Source: Podarcis raffonei
Taxonomy: Eukaryota > Chordata > Lepidosauria > Squamata > Lacertidae
NCBI RefSeq assembly: GCF_027172205.1
Contig: NC_070611.1
Span: forward strand, 55,051,979-55,115,978
Reading direction: 5' to 3'
Length of the DNA stretch: 64,000 nucleotides
Made by a program: the position numbers and the translations under genes. Below, piece by piece: positions 1 to 13,100 of the stretch; within the stretch, counting starts at the first letter, position 1, and each line of letters starts with the position of its first letter. The notes beneath the pieces are model-generated. The model did not search any database. It saw only the letters and a list, made by a program, of their open reading frames with translations, and was not told the origin of the DNA.

Positions 1-314
1 ATGATCTTTGATCATTGGCCATGCTGGCTGGAGCCATTGGGAGCTGAAGTCCAAAAGTAGCTGGACTCCAATAGTTAATCTCCAATAAACATGAGCAGGC
101 AGTTTCAAAAGGGTGGTTCTTTTGTCATGTCCCTCAGCCATCCTGCTGTCCTCATGTGCATGGTGGCTAAAAAGCTATGGCTGCGTCTCAAAAATCGGGT
201 GCAGCACCCACGGTTGCCTATATCCCTAGCATATGATCAGAGGCCCTGGGTTCAAAGCAATGAGGTCAAACCAGCCATCGGCTACCAGCTGACGAAATGG
301 GCTAAGCCAACAAG

Positions 315-415
315 GATGTAGCTCCAGGTGTTGTTGGAACTACAACTCTCATCGTCCCTCGCCATGCTGGCTGAGTCTGCTGGGAGTTGTAGTCTGGCAA
401 CGTCGAGAGGACACC
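315..415. mobile_element. hAT-type MITE copy (palindromic 'TGGGAGTTGTAGT' family)
   Basis: The half AACTACAACTCTCATC and the reverse half CTGGGAGTTGTAGTCTGG face each other around a centre containing GCCATGCTGGCTG. This is the same family as the intact copy at 12375-12501. Bases 1-80 hold another piece of it. Confidence 0.5.
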
Positions 416-1094
416 GTGAGCTAAGCTCTCTGCGGTGTTTACATGCAGAGCTGTGCCTGCCCTTGATGGCAGGCAGAGAAAGTGAAGTACAAAAATGCCA
501 CAAAGCAACAGATCCTGAATCGGCGCAAGTTACTGCGTGTGAGCCCTGGCACAAGTCAAACTAAATTCTAAGCCCAAAAGTCTGTGTTGAACAGTGCAAA
601 CTTGCAGCTCTGAGAAGTTCCACACTCACGTACTGCATTGGGAGTGAGGGCAGCCAACCAGCTGCCATACACAAGTCCAGTTCTTCCTGCAAGCGAAGCC
701 CTGAGTCGGCGTGCAATGAGGTCACTATTATCTACTTCTCCTCAAAGATACGGCCGAGCCCCTCGCTGTAGCGCAGCAGAACTTCCGGGAGATATTTACT
801 GCCAGCCCTCAGTGCTTTCAACTACCTCTTCAATATATAATCACACCACCAATGGGCCCGTTAAGATTCATGGAGGGCCTTCAAAATGGAGATGGGACTC
901 AGGTATGGTTAATCCCTGCAAAAGAAAGCACACAAATTGCTTCGTACAGAAGGGGCAACCTCCCAAGCTGTGGCACGAGGAGAATGTACATATATTGAGA
1001 TAGACAGGAAATTAAATAATATTTAAAAAGTAAATGGGGAGCTAAGTCAAGCAGACATAATCCAGACTAAGGCTGAGATGTGCACTGCTAAAGA

Positions 1095-1500
1095 TGCAGA
1101 CTGTGCCGGCAGATTCTGCAAAGCACATCTGAGAGCAAGGAACAAGGTCGGTGTGGCGTTTGCGTGTTCTTTTGGAAATGTCTGTACAGGGGGAGAGAAA
1201 GGATAGACCAATAGAAAAGCCAGAGGCGGAGCCTACCTGTTTTTAAAAGGCTTAGCCAGAGGTTTAGACAGTTGGGAAAAAGCAGTTGGAAGACAGATGG
1301 AAATAGAGAGACAGTTAGTGCAGTTGGTTCTTGTGTGAGGGGAGGTAGAAGAGTTAGAGATAGGATAAAATAAGACTAATAGGGTAAAGGGTAACAGTGT
1401 TTCGAACGCATTTAAAGTTTATGTGTGTTTGCAATAAATTACAATCTTCGTTGTTAACTTGAGAACCCAACTGAGACTAAGTGATTTACCGGGGAGGACC
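1095..1500 (+). mobile_element. LTR-like fossil, family uncertain
   Basis: The order of signals resembles an LTR: a CCAAT element (1209), a TTTTTAAAAGGC promoter-like motif (about 1240), AATAAA (about 1434), then a region ending near GTGATTTACC, followed by TGGTTGGTGGCAG, which could be a primer-binding start. No internal coding region is recognisable. Broken, old, borders not certain. A unique-sequence explanation remains possible. Confidence 0.3.
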
Positions 1501-2507
1501 TGGTTGGTGGCAGTGGATTAGTGGTGTACGGGTCAATAGTTTGTGAGACGACCGGGGGCTCCATACGAATGCCATAGCCAGCTGCTCTGGCTTGCAGATG
1601 GCGGGGGCAGAGAGAGGGGTCACTTGGTGTTGGACCTAGACTTTGAACAAGGATATTCCTCACAAGTGGGATCTTCTAAACAAAGCTGGTCAAAAAAGCA
1701 ATAACAACAGATTGTTCCTATCATTCAGTCAAAGGAAGGAAAGGACTTTTCCTTTTGAATGACTGGACACGGGAGAAAATGTTGACCCCCTAAAACCTGT
1801 CCCAACGAAAGCCTAACCCTTTCACAACATACAGGTAGAATTCAAGTATCTTTTGCATAAAGCGGCTCATTGGCTGGGGCCCTCCAGGTAAGGCTGTATG
1901 TACTGCAGCCGGCAATGGCCCAATGGTCAGGGGGCGATGGAGGATGAGAATCAGGCAACACCTGGGGGACCACTGTGATAGGACTGTGTACGCTATGAGA
2001 GAACACAAAGGAAGTCTGATGGGGGAGGTCAACTATGCAAATCATGAAGGCTCAAAGCAGTGTTATATTTTTTTAAAAAATCACATTGGTCCCGAAGAGA
2101 GTAAAGTGCTTTCCCCACCCACCCAAATTTAGGCTCTCACAACTGCATGTGCTGGGTTGTTTAAGAGCAGGCAGGGAGGAAGGGAAGGAAGGAAGCAGAC
2201 TATCAGTTTTACAGAACACAATGAGGGGCAGTATGACTGCACAGTCTGTCCTGGGAGAGAGAAGCCACAACTTAAGTTATCTCCAAGAGCGATAATTAAA
2301 AGTGTGTAAGAGTGTGTGTGTGTGAATATAAATAACACTTTCTGTAGAGGGTTCTCATAAATAAAAGGCAATCCTTCACGATTCAAGCTGTGGTGAGTTC
2401 CCGCAAAGCTGCCCTGGTGCTTCCAGTAGTCTTGGCAACAGGTGGCTGCCATCCTCTAGCACTTGTTGTGTTCTCTGTCTCCTGCTCTGCTGCCGCCGCT
2501 CTCTGCT

Positions 2508-5500
2508 TTATGTACAACAAGGGTTATCAATGACCAGCATGACATCAATGCCATAGACTTCCAGTAGGTCCATGAGGAAGCTACGGTCGCCTTGGGGGTC
2601 CAAGCCCATTCCTCGGGCGTGGTCAGCTGTCAAGGTCTTGTCCTGGCTGGCTGACACCTCCATCAGCGTCTGGAATATCCGGTTGTTCTGCTCCATGAAG
2701 AACCTTCAGAGGTAATGTGAAATGTAGATGTGTGAAGCCCAAAGCATTCCAGCACCCCTCTTTGATATACTACACCAGCCTTCTTTTCTCTTTGTTTTGG
2801 TTTAGATTTGTGGGGTTTTTATTGCAATGTATTAGGAGAAGTTTTAATAAAATATTACTTTTTTAAAAATAACGAAAAAATGAAAAAAGTTGAGATACGC
2901 AGACCTTCAGGCTCTATTTTTTACTAGGACTGCCAGAACCACCAACAGGAAAGTACTGCAAAAACAGAACGAGAGGATTTTGAGCCCCGGAATTTTGTTT
3001 TGAGTTCCAGAATTCCATAGGCCTTACAGTCCTCCCACCCACAGAAAAACAGTATGGTTTGGGGAAAACTGGGTGCTGCTCCCCTTTTGTTGCCACTATT
3101 GCTAAACAACTGGGAGCCCCAAACCTTTGGTGATCTGCCACAAATCTCCCAGTAAATCCCATGATAGCTACTGCCCACCCCTGCTCTGAAGAATCCCACA
3201 TGAACAACTCACAGGATAAAAAGGTCCTCTTCACAAGAACTGCAGTCTCCGTCCACTTCCTGGGAGTACATCAGCATCTGTCTGAATGACAGAGAAACAC
3301 AACTGTCACATCAAAACTGCTGCCTCTCAAATGACTCCTCCAGAGACTTCCAAAGGCAATTCTAAGTGATGCCATTGATCTAGAAAGGTCTGAAGAGCTT
3401 GAGAGCCTTGTATATCTAGGGGACCAACCATCTCTTTCTCTATATCCCAACTTGCCCCAAGATGACCAAGGCCACACAGCAGAAGTGGGGGACCTTAGAC
3501 CCGGGTGCAAAATGCAGCCCTCTGGGCCTCTCTGCCTGGTGTTCAGGACTCTTCCAGGACCACACCCCCTATTCCCAGGCTACACCCCTCAGTGACCCTC
3601 CTCTGGGCCATCCTTGAGTACTCTTCTCTGGATGGAGGATGGAGATACGACTGTGGGTATCTCTAGCTTTTACTGTACCAAGGTAAGAGTCACACCTGTG
3701 CCTCCACCCACTTTTACCTCTAGTTCATTACCTGCACGCTGCCCCCTGAAGGTTGTGCATGAGGAAATTTGGCCCTCAAGCTGATGAAGGTTCTCCATCA
3801 CTGAACTACAGCAAACAGATGAGTATTTGGTGGAAGTCTACAGCTAGGGAAGTCTAAGTTCAGGAAAGTACACTATTTAATTTTGACACTTGGTGTGTTT
3901 TTTTAATAATTAATTTTCACGTTCCTGGTCTTAAGACCAGTCATCTCAGAGACCTCCAAGACCACACATATGCTCTGGGGTCCAGATGAAGGGCTCAGAA
4001 GTTGGGAAGAATCCGGAAACAATGCCCCCACACTCAAGCCATGGGGAGAATCCAACAGGGAAAGCTTCTGCTGCTGCTACCTCTGATCATTAAGCCTCCG
4101 GTACTTTTCTTTGTCGGCGCTGTTAATTTTCAGGAGCGGCTGCAGATGCTCGTGGTGGGTCTTCACATTCTGGTTATCCACGTAGACGTCGTAGAGATCC
4201 CGCTTCTCCTCAAAGATTTTCTCCGTTGTGCCTGCCGGAAACAGAGGAAGAGAACGGGTTGGGCCCAGTCTACGTTAGTGAAATCGGTATTCATAACCAT
4301 CAGTTTATTTGGATGCCACTCTGCCACAAAGCATCCCCACATGCAGCCACACACACAATGAAACAGCACAGTCTTAGAAAATGCTGCCCATTATCCCTTA
4401 GGTACAGACTGTTAAGGCAAGGCTCCACGAGGGGGCTGGAGGGTGGCAACACGAGAACAGGCCTTCTCTGCAGTGGCTCCCCATTGTTGGAATGCTCCCC
4501 CCAGGAAGTTCAGCTGGAACCTTCATTATACAGTGGTACCTTGGGTTACAGACACTTCAGGTTACAGACTCCACTAACCCAGAAACAGTACCTCAGGTTA
4601 ATAACTTTGCTTCTGGATGAGAACAGAAATTGCACGGTGGCAGCGGGAGGCCCCATTAGCTAAAATGGTACCTCAGGTTAAGAACACTTTCAGGTTAAGA
4701 ACGGACCTCCAGAACGAATTACGTTCTTAACTCGAAGTACCACTGTACACCTTAGGTGCCAGGCGAAAACATTCCTCTTCAACCAAGCCTTTGGCTGATC
4801 GATATCGATTTTAAATGTGTTGTGGGAGGGGTGATTCTTGGTTTGTTGTTGTTCTTACTTTTATTACAATTTCTGTATTTTAAATTTTGAAATTTTATGT
4901 TGTGAACTGCCCTGAGATCTACAGATGAAGAATATAGCATTAATTATTAATTATTATTATTATTAATAATAATAATACTGTATGTAACAGTTTCTTCTTG
5001 ATTTCAGCCCAAACCCTTGCACAAGCAGAACTGGAGAATCTCGGGGTGACAAAGCAAGCAAACAAACATGTGCCTATAGAAAAGGTGTGAGGAACCTTTT
5101 TCAGCCTCGGCTGCACTGCATCATGGGAAATCTTCTGGGGGCCGCATTCCAATGGTTGGCAGGGCCAGAAGGAAAAGTGGGTGGAGCAATGGGTGTGGGT
5201 CTTACTACTGTTGTACAGCAGGCTACCTTTCAAGCCCACAAAAGCCAGGGGGTCCTATGCATGCACGCTCTTCTCTCCATCATTCTTCCAGGCAAGCAAC
5301 ACTCAATGTCACAGTTAAGGTGCCTGTTCCAGCCAGGCAAAGCGGTACTGGAGGGTGCAGAGCAGGGCCAGGAAGGGGCGTGGCCTCAGGAAGAGTACTG
5401 AGGGCTAGGCTAGAGAGGCCTGGAGGACTGTCCCACCCCCTTGAATGGGATGCTTCATACTTACAGGCCACATATGACACTTCCGTTTCCAGCATTTCAA

Positions 5501-6134
5501 TGTCAGCCACATTGACGTAGAAGAAAGGCTTGGACTCAGGAACAGTCCCACCGATTCCAGGCAAGGAGACATTGGCAAGGCAGCAGCAGCAATAAACTGC
5601 AGACAAGGGCAGAGAGAAGGCATGGCATTGTCTTCATCAAAATGCTACCCCATATCCCTGCTCCCTTGCCTTTGATACAGATTCGCCGTTTCCTTTTTAT
5701 TTATTTGTAACCCACTGGATTTTTGGTAGAAACTGTACATCTGGATTAAAACTTTGGGGTGTTTGTGTGTGTGTGTGTGTATAGACACACACACACATAA
5801 AGGTAAAGGGACCCCTGACCATTTGGTCCAGTCGTGGCTGACTCTGGGGTTGCGGCGCTCATCTCGCTTTACTGGCCGAGGGAACTGGCATACAGCTTCC
5901 AGGTCATGTGGCCAGCATGACTAAGTCGCTTCTGGAGAAGCAGAGCAGCACACGGAAACACCGTTTACCTTCCCGCCAGAGCGGTATCTATTTATCTACT
6001 TGCACTTGGACGTGCTTTCAAACTGCTAGGTGGGCAGGAGCAGGGACCGAGCAACGGGAGCTCACCCCGTCACAGGCATTCGAACCGCCGACCTTCTGAT
6101 TGGCAAGTCCTAGGCTCTGTGGCGCCACCCGTGT

Positions 6135-6185
<51 letters not shown>

Positions 6186-9100
6186 TTTTGATGAGTACAA
6201 TGTTGTATGGATGCAAACCTTGCATGCAGAAACAACACCAAGTCTGTAAACAAAGAGCCATGTGGAGGCACTCATCGTTTCTGAAACAGCTGCCCTCATG
6301 AGCAAGCAGGCACACAAAAATCCAAATGCTATTTTTGTTTTATCATCAAATCTTTTCTTTTTTAAAAAAAACTCCTGTTGGTTTTTCTTTATATGAAACA
6401 ATTGATGAGTTATCAGTAAGAAGATCCTTTCCACAAGACACAGCGTACCAACTAAGATCAAGGACTCAGCTAAGATTTATATGATGAATGAACAGCTCTA
6501 CTTTCTCACCTACGGAGCACAGAAATGTGCTTGGTTCCCCCCTGGCCATTATGCCCAAAACTCAGCCAAGAGGTGTCACAATAAGGCAGCAATCTTATAC
6601 CCACTTACCTGGCAGTAAGTCCCACTGAACTCAATGCGACTTATTGCTGAGTAGGCAAAGGGTTGCACTATAAAACACAGAAAAGCCCTAACTAGGGTTA
6701 GGAGAGCTGGAGAAAAAATTCACATTGGGCAACCAATGGTTTCAGATAGCATATGAGTAGACAAGTCTAAAAAGCCCAGGACACAAATTTTCATGGCCCT
6801 CTAGCAGCTGTGGTGGCTCATTTACCAGTAGCAATGTATTTATTGTTAACTCTGGAATTATATATATACTCGGTTCTGACCAAACTAGCCTCTCTGGAGG
6901 CTTTTGCTCTGGGTAAATGAGCCAGCATAGCCTCTAGAAGGCCGTGGAAATTTGTGTCCTGGCCTACCATGTACTATCTGAAACCAGAGGGGTTAATAGG
7001 CTGTCAGATGTGACAACCTGCGGATTAGCATTCAGATCTTTTGAAATGCTGCCCCTGTTTTGTTCTGGCTGCAGGCATTTCTTTTCTCTCGCTGCATTTT
7101 GTTTTGCGTTTGCTGTCTCAAACCTGCAGCAATATCTTGTGTGGATTACGTTTTTTTCACAGTTTCATACACCGCTTTGGAATCTGCTGGTGCAGGGCAT
7201 TTAGAAAGAAACAAGCAAACAAACAGCAGAGGGGAGAAACTTTCACCGTGCGCGATTTGATAACACAGACCACATCTCCCATTTTCTACGTACCTCTATA
7301 GCAGACCACCCCTACGGGAGGCGGGGAAAATATCAAAATGCGTTTCCGAAGCAAGGCGAACTTCCAGAGAGTCAGGATCTGCTCGCCAAAGAACTTAATG
7401 AACTGAGACATACAGCCTGCAGGGTGCGTGATCTGCAGCCAGATAAAAAAACAGAGCAGGGAGTTAGCAACGAAACAGATACAAGATGGCTCCCATTTTT
7501 GCTGCTGAGGTGATGACTGCAAACAACAGATCCAAGAAAGGGGAGGAGAAGTACCCTGGAGCTTCGAATGTCCAGAAACTTCTATCCTTTCAGGCAAACA
7601 GAAGCAATGGACCACACAGCTCACTTTGCAACCTTGGGCAAAACCTCCCTCTCAGCTTATCCTAACACACAAGGTTGTGAGGGTACATTGCGGAAGGTGG
7701 GGAAGATTCATGTACGTTGCCCTGAACTCTTTGGAGGAGGAGACGGAGGTGGATAAAAATGGAAGAAACAAACAAATAAAAACACTTTTCTGTAGAACAC
7801 CTGCTCTACTCCTCGTTGTGAATTAGAGCAGTAAACTGGGTGATAGAGTGCACTGAATTTCCCAACTTTCCAAATTCCAAAATGAGAGCTGCTAATAAGT
7901 TGTAACCTGACTTGGGAATTCAATATATTTTGGTTAAATTAATATAATTTGGTTTTGCTTGGTAAGTAAAATATGTGCAAAATTGCAGAGAGATCATTAA
8001 AAAATGATTGCCAAGTACTTATAGTTGTATATATTTATATTATTATTTATTTATCTATCTATTTATTTATTTAGCAGTAAATGACATCTTCAGAAGGCAA
8101 AATTAAAATTATTCGGTTTTCCAAAAGCAGTTTATGTGCTTCTTCAACAAACGTAAGACTTACCAAGCTAAATGTGCCCAATCACAAACATAATGTCAGC
8201 TTTGAATTACTAACATCCAAAAACATTTTTAAAGGCCCCTCACAATGAAGAAATTTGCAAAAAATTAAGTTTCATGCCCTACTGTCACAGAATGCAAGAG
8301 GCCTCCAGGGATCCATCTTGGCCGCTAGCTAAAGCTACTTCGTGGCATCTGACCAGTGTGGATCATTGGCACGCTCTGTTTCATGCGAAGCTCAATAACC
8401 GCAGCCTATTTCTCACCTTCATCTCTGGGTACATGTATCTGTGGATGGAAGGCAGCCAGTGGACGGTTTGCTGGGAAACAAGAGTGCCAGCAGGGAGGAC
8501 CCCTTTCTTGTCGTCATAAAATGCCTCCAGGTGAGAGTAATGCCCTGGCATCTCCAGCTGATGTCTGTAAGGCAAGCAGAAAAGCAAGTCACAAAGGGTA
8601 ACCAGAGAACAACCCTCCATTTGCAAGCCAACACTATCAGTTTTGCATCAGTGGCACCTGCTGGTCCCTCCTGCCAGTTCTGGCTCTTTGGTGGTCACAT
8701 GATTCCTTTCCTATAAGAACGCAGGATGAACCTGCTGTTCACACAGGGAGCAACCAGATGCCTATGGGAAGCCAAAAAGGCAGGACCTGAGTGAAACAGC
8801 ACCCTCCCACATGGCTCCTGGTGCAGCACAGCTTCCATGCTTAAGCACCTGGTGGCCTAAACAGTAGCATCCAGCCTCCATGCATGCGTCTTTTCAGTGC
8901 CGTTATGTATTTCACTTACGAATTGCTTCCTACGAGGCACCTTGCGGTGGTTTGCAATGAAACAAGAGCGCGTTGCAAACAATCGCAAACATAAAAACAG
9001 TCAAAACGACTGCATTTATAAAAGCAAAAAAAGGCATTGTGCATAAAACCATTAAAACTACAATTACATATATAGACAGTGGTACCGCAGGTTACATACG

Positions 9101-10090
9101 CTTCAGGTTACAGACTCCGCTAACCCAGAAATCGTGCTTCAGGTTAAGAACTTTGCTTCAGGATGAGAACAGAAATCGTGCTTGGGCGGTGCGGTGGCAG
9201 CAGGAGGCCCCATTAGCTAAAGTGGTGCTTCAGGTTAAGAACAGTTTCAGGTTAAGAACGGACCTCCGGAACGAATTAAGTAGTTAACCCGAGGTACCAC
9301 TGTAATTTGTTTCATGTTCAGTACATATACCAACAACATTCACTTGGGAGGCTTGTTAGAAAGAGAAGAATCTTCAACAAGTGCCTAAAAGACAACAGAG
9401 GTGGTCTGACTTCTACGCGTCCCCGCTGGAAAATGACTTGGCAAAGCGGGTCATCCAAGTCACATCTGAAACCATCCCAGAAAAGCCACCACGGTATTCC
9501 AGCACAAACTAAACATTTCTCCCGAACCACTTTATGGTCCAGTAACAACCTCCCTCCCATGCTCCCTTTTTTTCTAATAACGTACCTGACCTGGTTCTCC
9601 AGGAAGTGCATGTATCTATACAGCAGGGTGTAGGATGGAGAAAGAATCCCCACAGACTTCATCCGAGCGCCACGCTCTAACTCGCTCTCCACAGGCATGT
9701 TGGCGAAACAGGCCAAGCCGAAGCAAAGGCCTTTCCGGAAGTAACTGGAAAGGAAGATAGAATGGGAATAAATAGGCAAACTGGATTGGGGAAGGCATGC
9801 AGGGAAAGCAGGATGGAGACACGGTGCTTCCTGGATTGCAGGGGGTTCGACTAGATAACCCTCAGAGTTTCTCCCAAGTCTACAATTCTATGATTTTTCC
9901 AGATGCGCATGTGTGTGCACTAAAGACGCACTGAATTTGGACGCGAATCACATTTGCTTGCTTTCCAGAACAGCAGCTGGATTGGTCTGTTGTGCTACAA
10001 GAAAATAAATCCCTCTGCATAGTTCTCTGAGAGTTACTCCATGAAACCAAGTTGGCCTTACTTCAGAGTAGACCTGCCCAGGACTAGGAA

Positions 10091-10149
<59 letters not shown>

Positions 10150-13100
10150 TATACCCCACCCTCCCCAGACAGAGCCGGGCTCAGGGCAGCTAACACCAGT
10201 AAAATTACAGTAAAAACATACGGGGGGGGGCACAATTTAAAATACAGGTTAAAATGCAATTTAAAATCCATCCTCATTTTAAAAGTAGCCCATAGATCAA
10301 AACCATAAGGGTTCTAATTTGAGAGCACCATGATGAGAGTTGAAGGAGGGCAGTCTTTATGCTGGGCTAGTTAATCCAGAACGTTTAGTCTCTGGGCTCT
10401 CCCCGCCATCAGCTCTGGCTCTGCTCACAACTAATGGGCTGCCTCCAACGGGTAACTCCATCTGCATCAACCAGGTGCTGGTGTGGGTATCTGTGCACAG
10501 AGCAAACCTTCCCTCCCCCCCACACACACCCCAAAGCCCTTGCAATATGCACTCAAACAGGAGAGTAAGGGCGGGGTATAAATTCAACAAATAAATGATT
10601 ATATAACAAATATACGCTGTTAGTCTACAATGGTAATCGCCTCGTCCATTTCATCAGGGGCAGTCTGTGCCGAAAGGACACGCACAACTGAACAGCACAA
10701 GCAGGACCCTGGGGACGTTTTGTACACTCACATGAAATCCGACTGAACTTTATGGGACCCGCTGGCCATGGATTTGAACTCGACGCCTTCCAGGTCAATG
10801 TCTTGCGGCAAACACCACTCAACCATGTTACCTGTGGAGGAGAGGAGAGAACGCAGATGAACACACACCTGGGCACAAACACCAAGGCAATTGGCCTGAA
10901 CGTATTATGCAGACGTGCCTACAACCGTCAATGCCAGGTCATTAATTCTGCTAGCCATGGGGAGGAAGAAGAGGCTACGAATGGCAAACTGCTCCTCAAC
11001 TCAAGAGTCCCACACCAACCTCTCAGATCCAAGCAGAGTGGCTGGGGAAACCCAGCCAGATGGGTGGGGTATAAATAAATGATTATGATTATTATAGAGC
11101 AGAAAGAAAGATGGGAAGCAGGGCCACTCCATCAGCTCAGCTGAAAGAAGAGCAGTTTTTGCCTCCTTCCCTCCTTGAACAGTTTTCCATTGCTGCTGGT
11201 CTTTACAAGCACTCTGTAAATAAGATATAATGCCTGAGCTCGCTTTCACCCCCTCCTCCTGCCCAATCTCTTTTCCTCTTGTGTCGTGTCTTTTAGACTG
11301 CAAGTCTGGGCGCAGGAGCTGATTTAATAGAGATATTTGAAAGGCACTTTGGGAGCCCTTTGTCAGCTGAAAAGTGGGGTTAAAATGTTTATATAAGTCC
11401 ATCTAGTGCAATAGGGCTATCTCTGACAGGCCAGAACTCTCAAGGCAAAGATAGACTTTTGACTTGATCCTTTTAAAGTGGAGATGCCATCTATCTTCCA
11501 CATGGAAAACCTGTCTCTGCTCAGTCCTCTTGAGTTATAGTCCCTCCTTAAAATCTGTGCCTCTCCTGCGCCCTTGTCCTTTTAGTTATCTTTACTGATT
11601 ACACAGTTATCCAGCCCTTCATCGGAGGAGCTTGTGTCATCCTCACAACCACCCAGTGAGGTAGGTTAGGCTGAGAAAGTGCTTCGGCCCAAGGTCACCC
11701 AGTGAGCTCCACGTCTGATGACAGGAGCCAGCCACCAGTAAATCACACGGAGCAAGTTGGAGTTGACTCTTTATTAGGAAAAAACAGGGTCTGCACAGGA
11801 GTGCCAGGCCTAATGAGAACAACAACTCATCTCTGGTCGGTCTTGCCCCCATGAAGCAGTTGAGGAGGCTGCAGGCCCCTGCCTCCCCACAGCTGCCTAA
11901 GTCCCCTCTTCTCCAGGGTTTTCCCCATGCAATCTGAAACTTTGCCTGTGTGAAGCTAACTTCTCAACCCTTTTCATGCCTCTTTTGGTTCTGGGAGACC
12001 AAGGGGGAAGGGAGGGAGCTAGTTGCAGCAGGAGAGGGAGACACCTGTGGTTCCTCACCAGCTCTGGCTCTTGGCCCGCCTTATCTCCATCCTCTGCTTC
12101 TGCCTTTGCTTCTGGACTGCTCTCTGCCACAGCCTCTTCCTGCTCACTAAGTCCTGTTACCTCTTCAGCCTGTGACACCTCTTCCCAGTCTGTTCCCTCT
12201 TCTCCCTCTGCCCACTGATCGTCGTCTCACCACCACTCCCCAGGCTCTGAGCCTTCTTCCCTTGGGGGTTCCCCAACTGTTGCTTCCCACCACTCCTCCA
12301 TATCCAACCGGTCCATCACACCCGAGTTGGGATTTGAACCTAGGTCTCCATGGTCATGATTTGACACTCTTAACCAGGCATAGGCAAACTTGGCCCTCCA
12401 GATGTTTTGGGACTACAACTCCCATCATCCCTGACCTCTGGTCCTGTTAGATGGGAGTTGTAGTCCCAAAACATCTGGAGGGCCGAATTTGCCTATGCTT
12501 GCTCTTAACCACGGTATCAGACTGGCTTTCCACACCACACCGCCACCTGGGTGAACTTAGTCACAAGGGTGACGTTGATTGAAGGTTGCCTCTTACGAAA
12601 CCTAGCTCCACCAAAAACACAACATTTTTTTCTCCAGGAGAGACTGCGAAGGCTGATCCTCAAAATAGACGCTGCCACACTCAATACTTTTCAAGGTGAA
12701 ACACGACCAGCATAGCAAAGGGTGGGGAAAATACTTGAAAAGCACCCACTGCAACGGTTGTAAATTTTAGCTGATGATTGCAGGCTGTTTATCTCAGATG
12801 GGCAGAAATGACAAGCTAGGCCCCAAAAATAACAGCTTTATTTTCCCTGTTCCAATCCACTGCCCTAAAAAACCAACAACCCTGTATCCACTGGGATCCG
12901 TACACTGGAAAAGCTATCAAGCCCACAAAGATGTCAATAGCTTTGCTATTATGTCATTGCCAATCGGGTTGTGTTTTATATAGAAATTTCTCATTGCATG
13001 CGCAAACATTGATCAATAAAATTATATTTAGCTGCTGAAATCAAGCGTTGCCTATCATGTTCCTTCAGGAGCCTGAGTAAGCCCTGTGCCTAGTTAAGCA

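Larger units (their letters stand above)
1..2507. other. region downstream of DENND11 (3'UTR or intergenic)
   Basis: No coding exon recognised. By eye there is no AATAAA or ATTAAA on the minus strand here, so the DENND11 3'UTR may use a variant signal or run past the window edge. Contents: two tTGTAGTcc-type hAT MITE pieces (1-80, 315-415), an LTR-like fossil (about 1095-1500), and unassigned sequence elsewhere. The reading frames here are short and unsupported. Confidence 0.5.

Noticed and set aside
2129-2452. 107-codon minus frame downstream of DENND11 as a further exon
   Set aside because: DENND11 already ends with its conserved C-terminus at 2508; no acceptor or domain supports a further exon.
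5762-6179. Regulatory cruciform formed by GT/AC and AT repeats
   Set aside because: Both are simple microsatellites beside a SINE; nothing points to function.
6018-6461. 147-codon minus frame with an Ile-Tyr repeat
   Set aside because: It is a translation of the (AT)n microsatellite and the SINE head.
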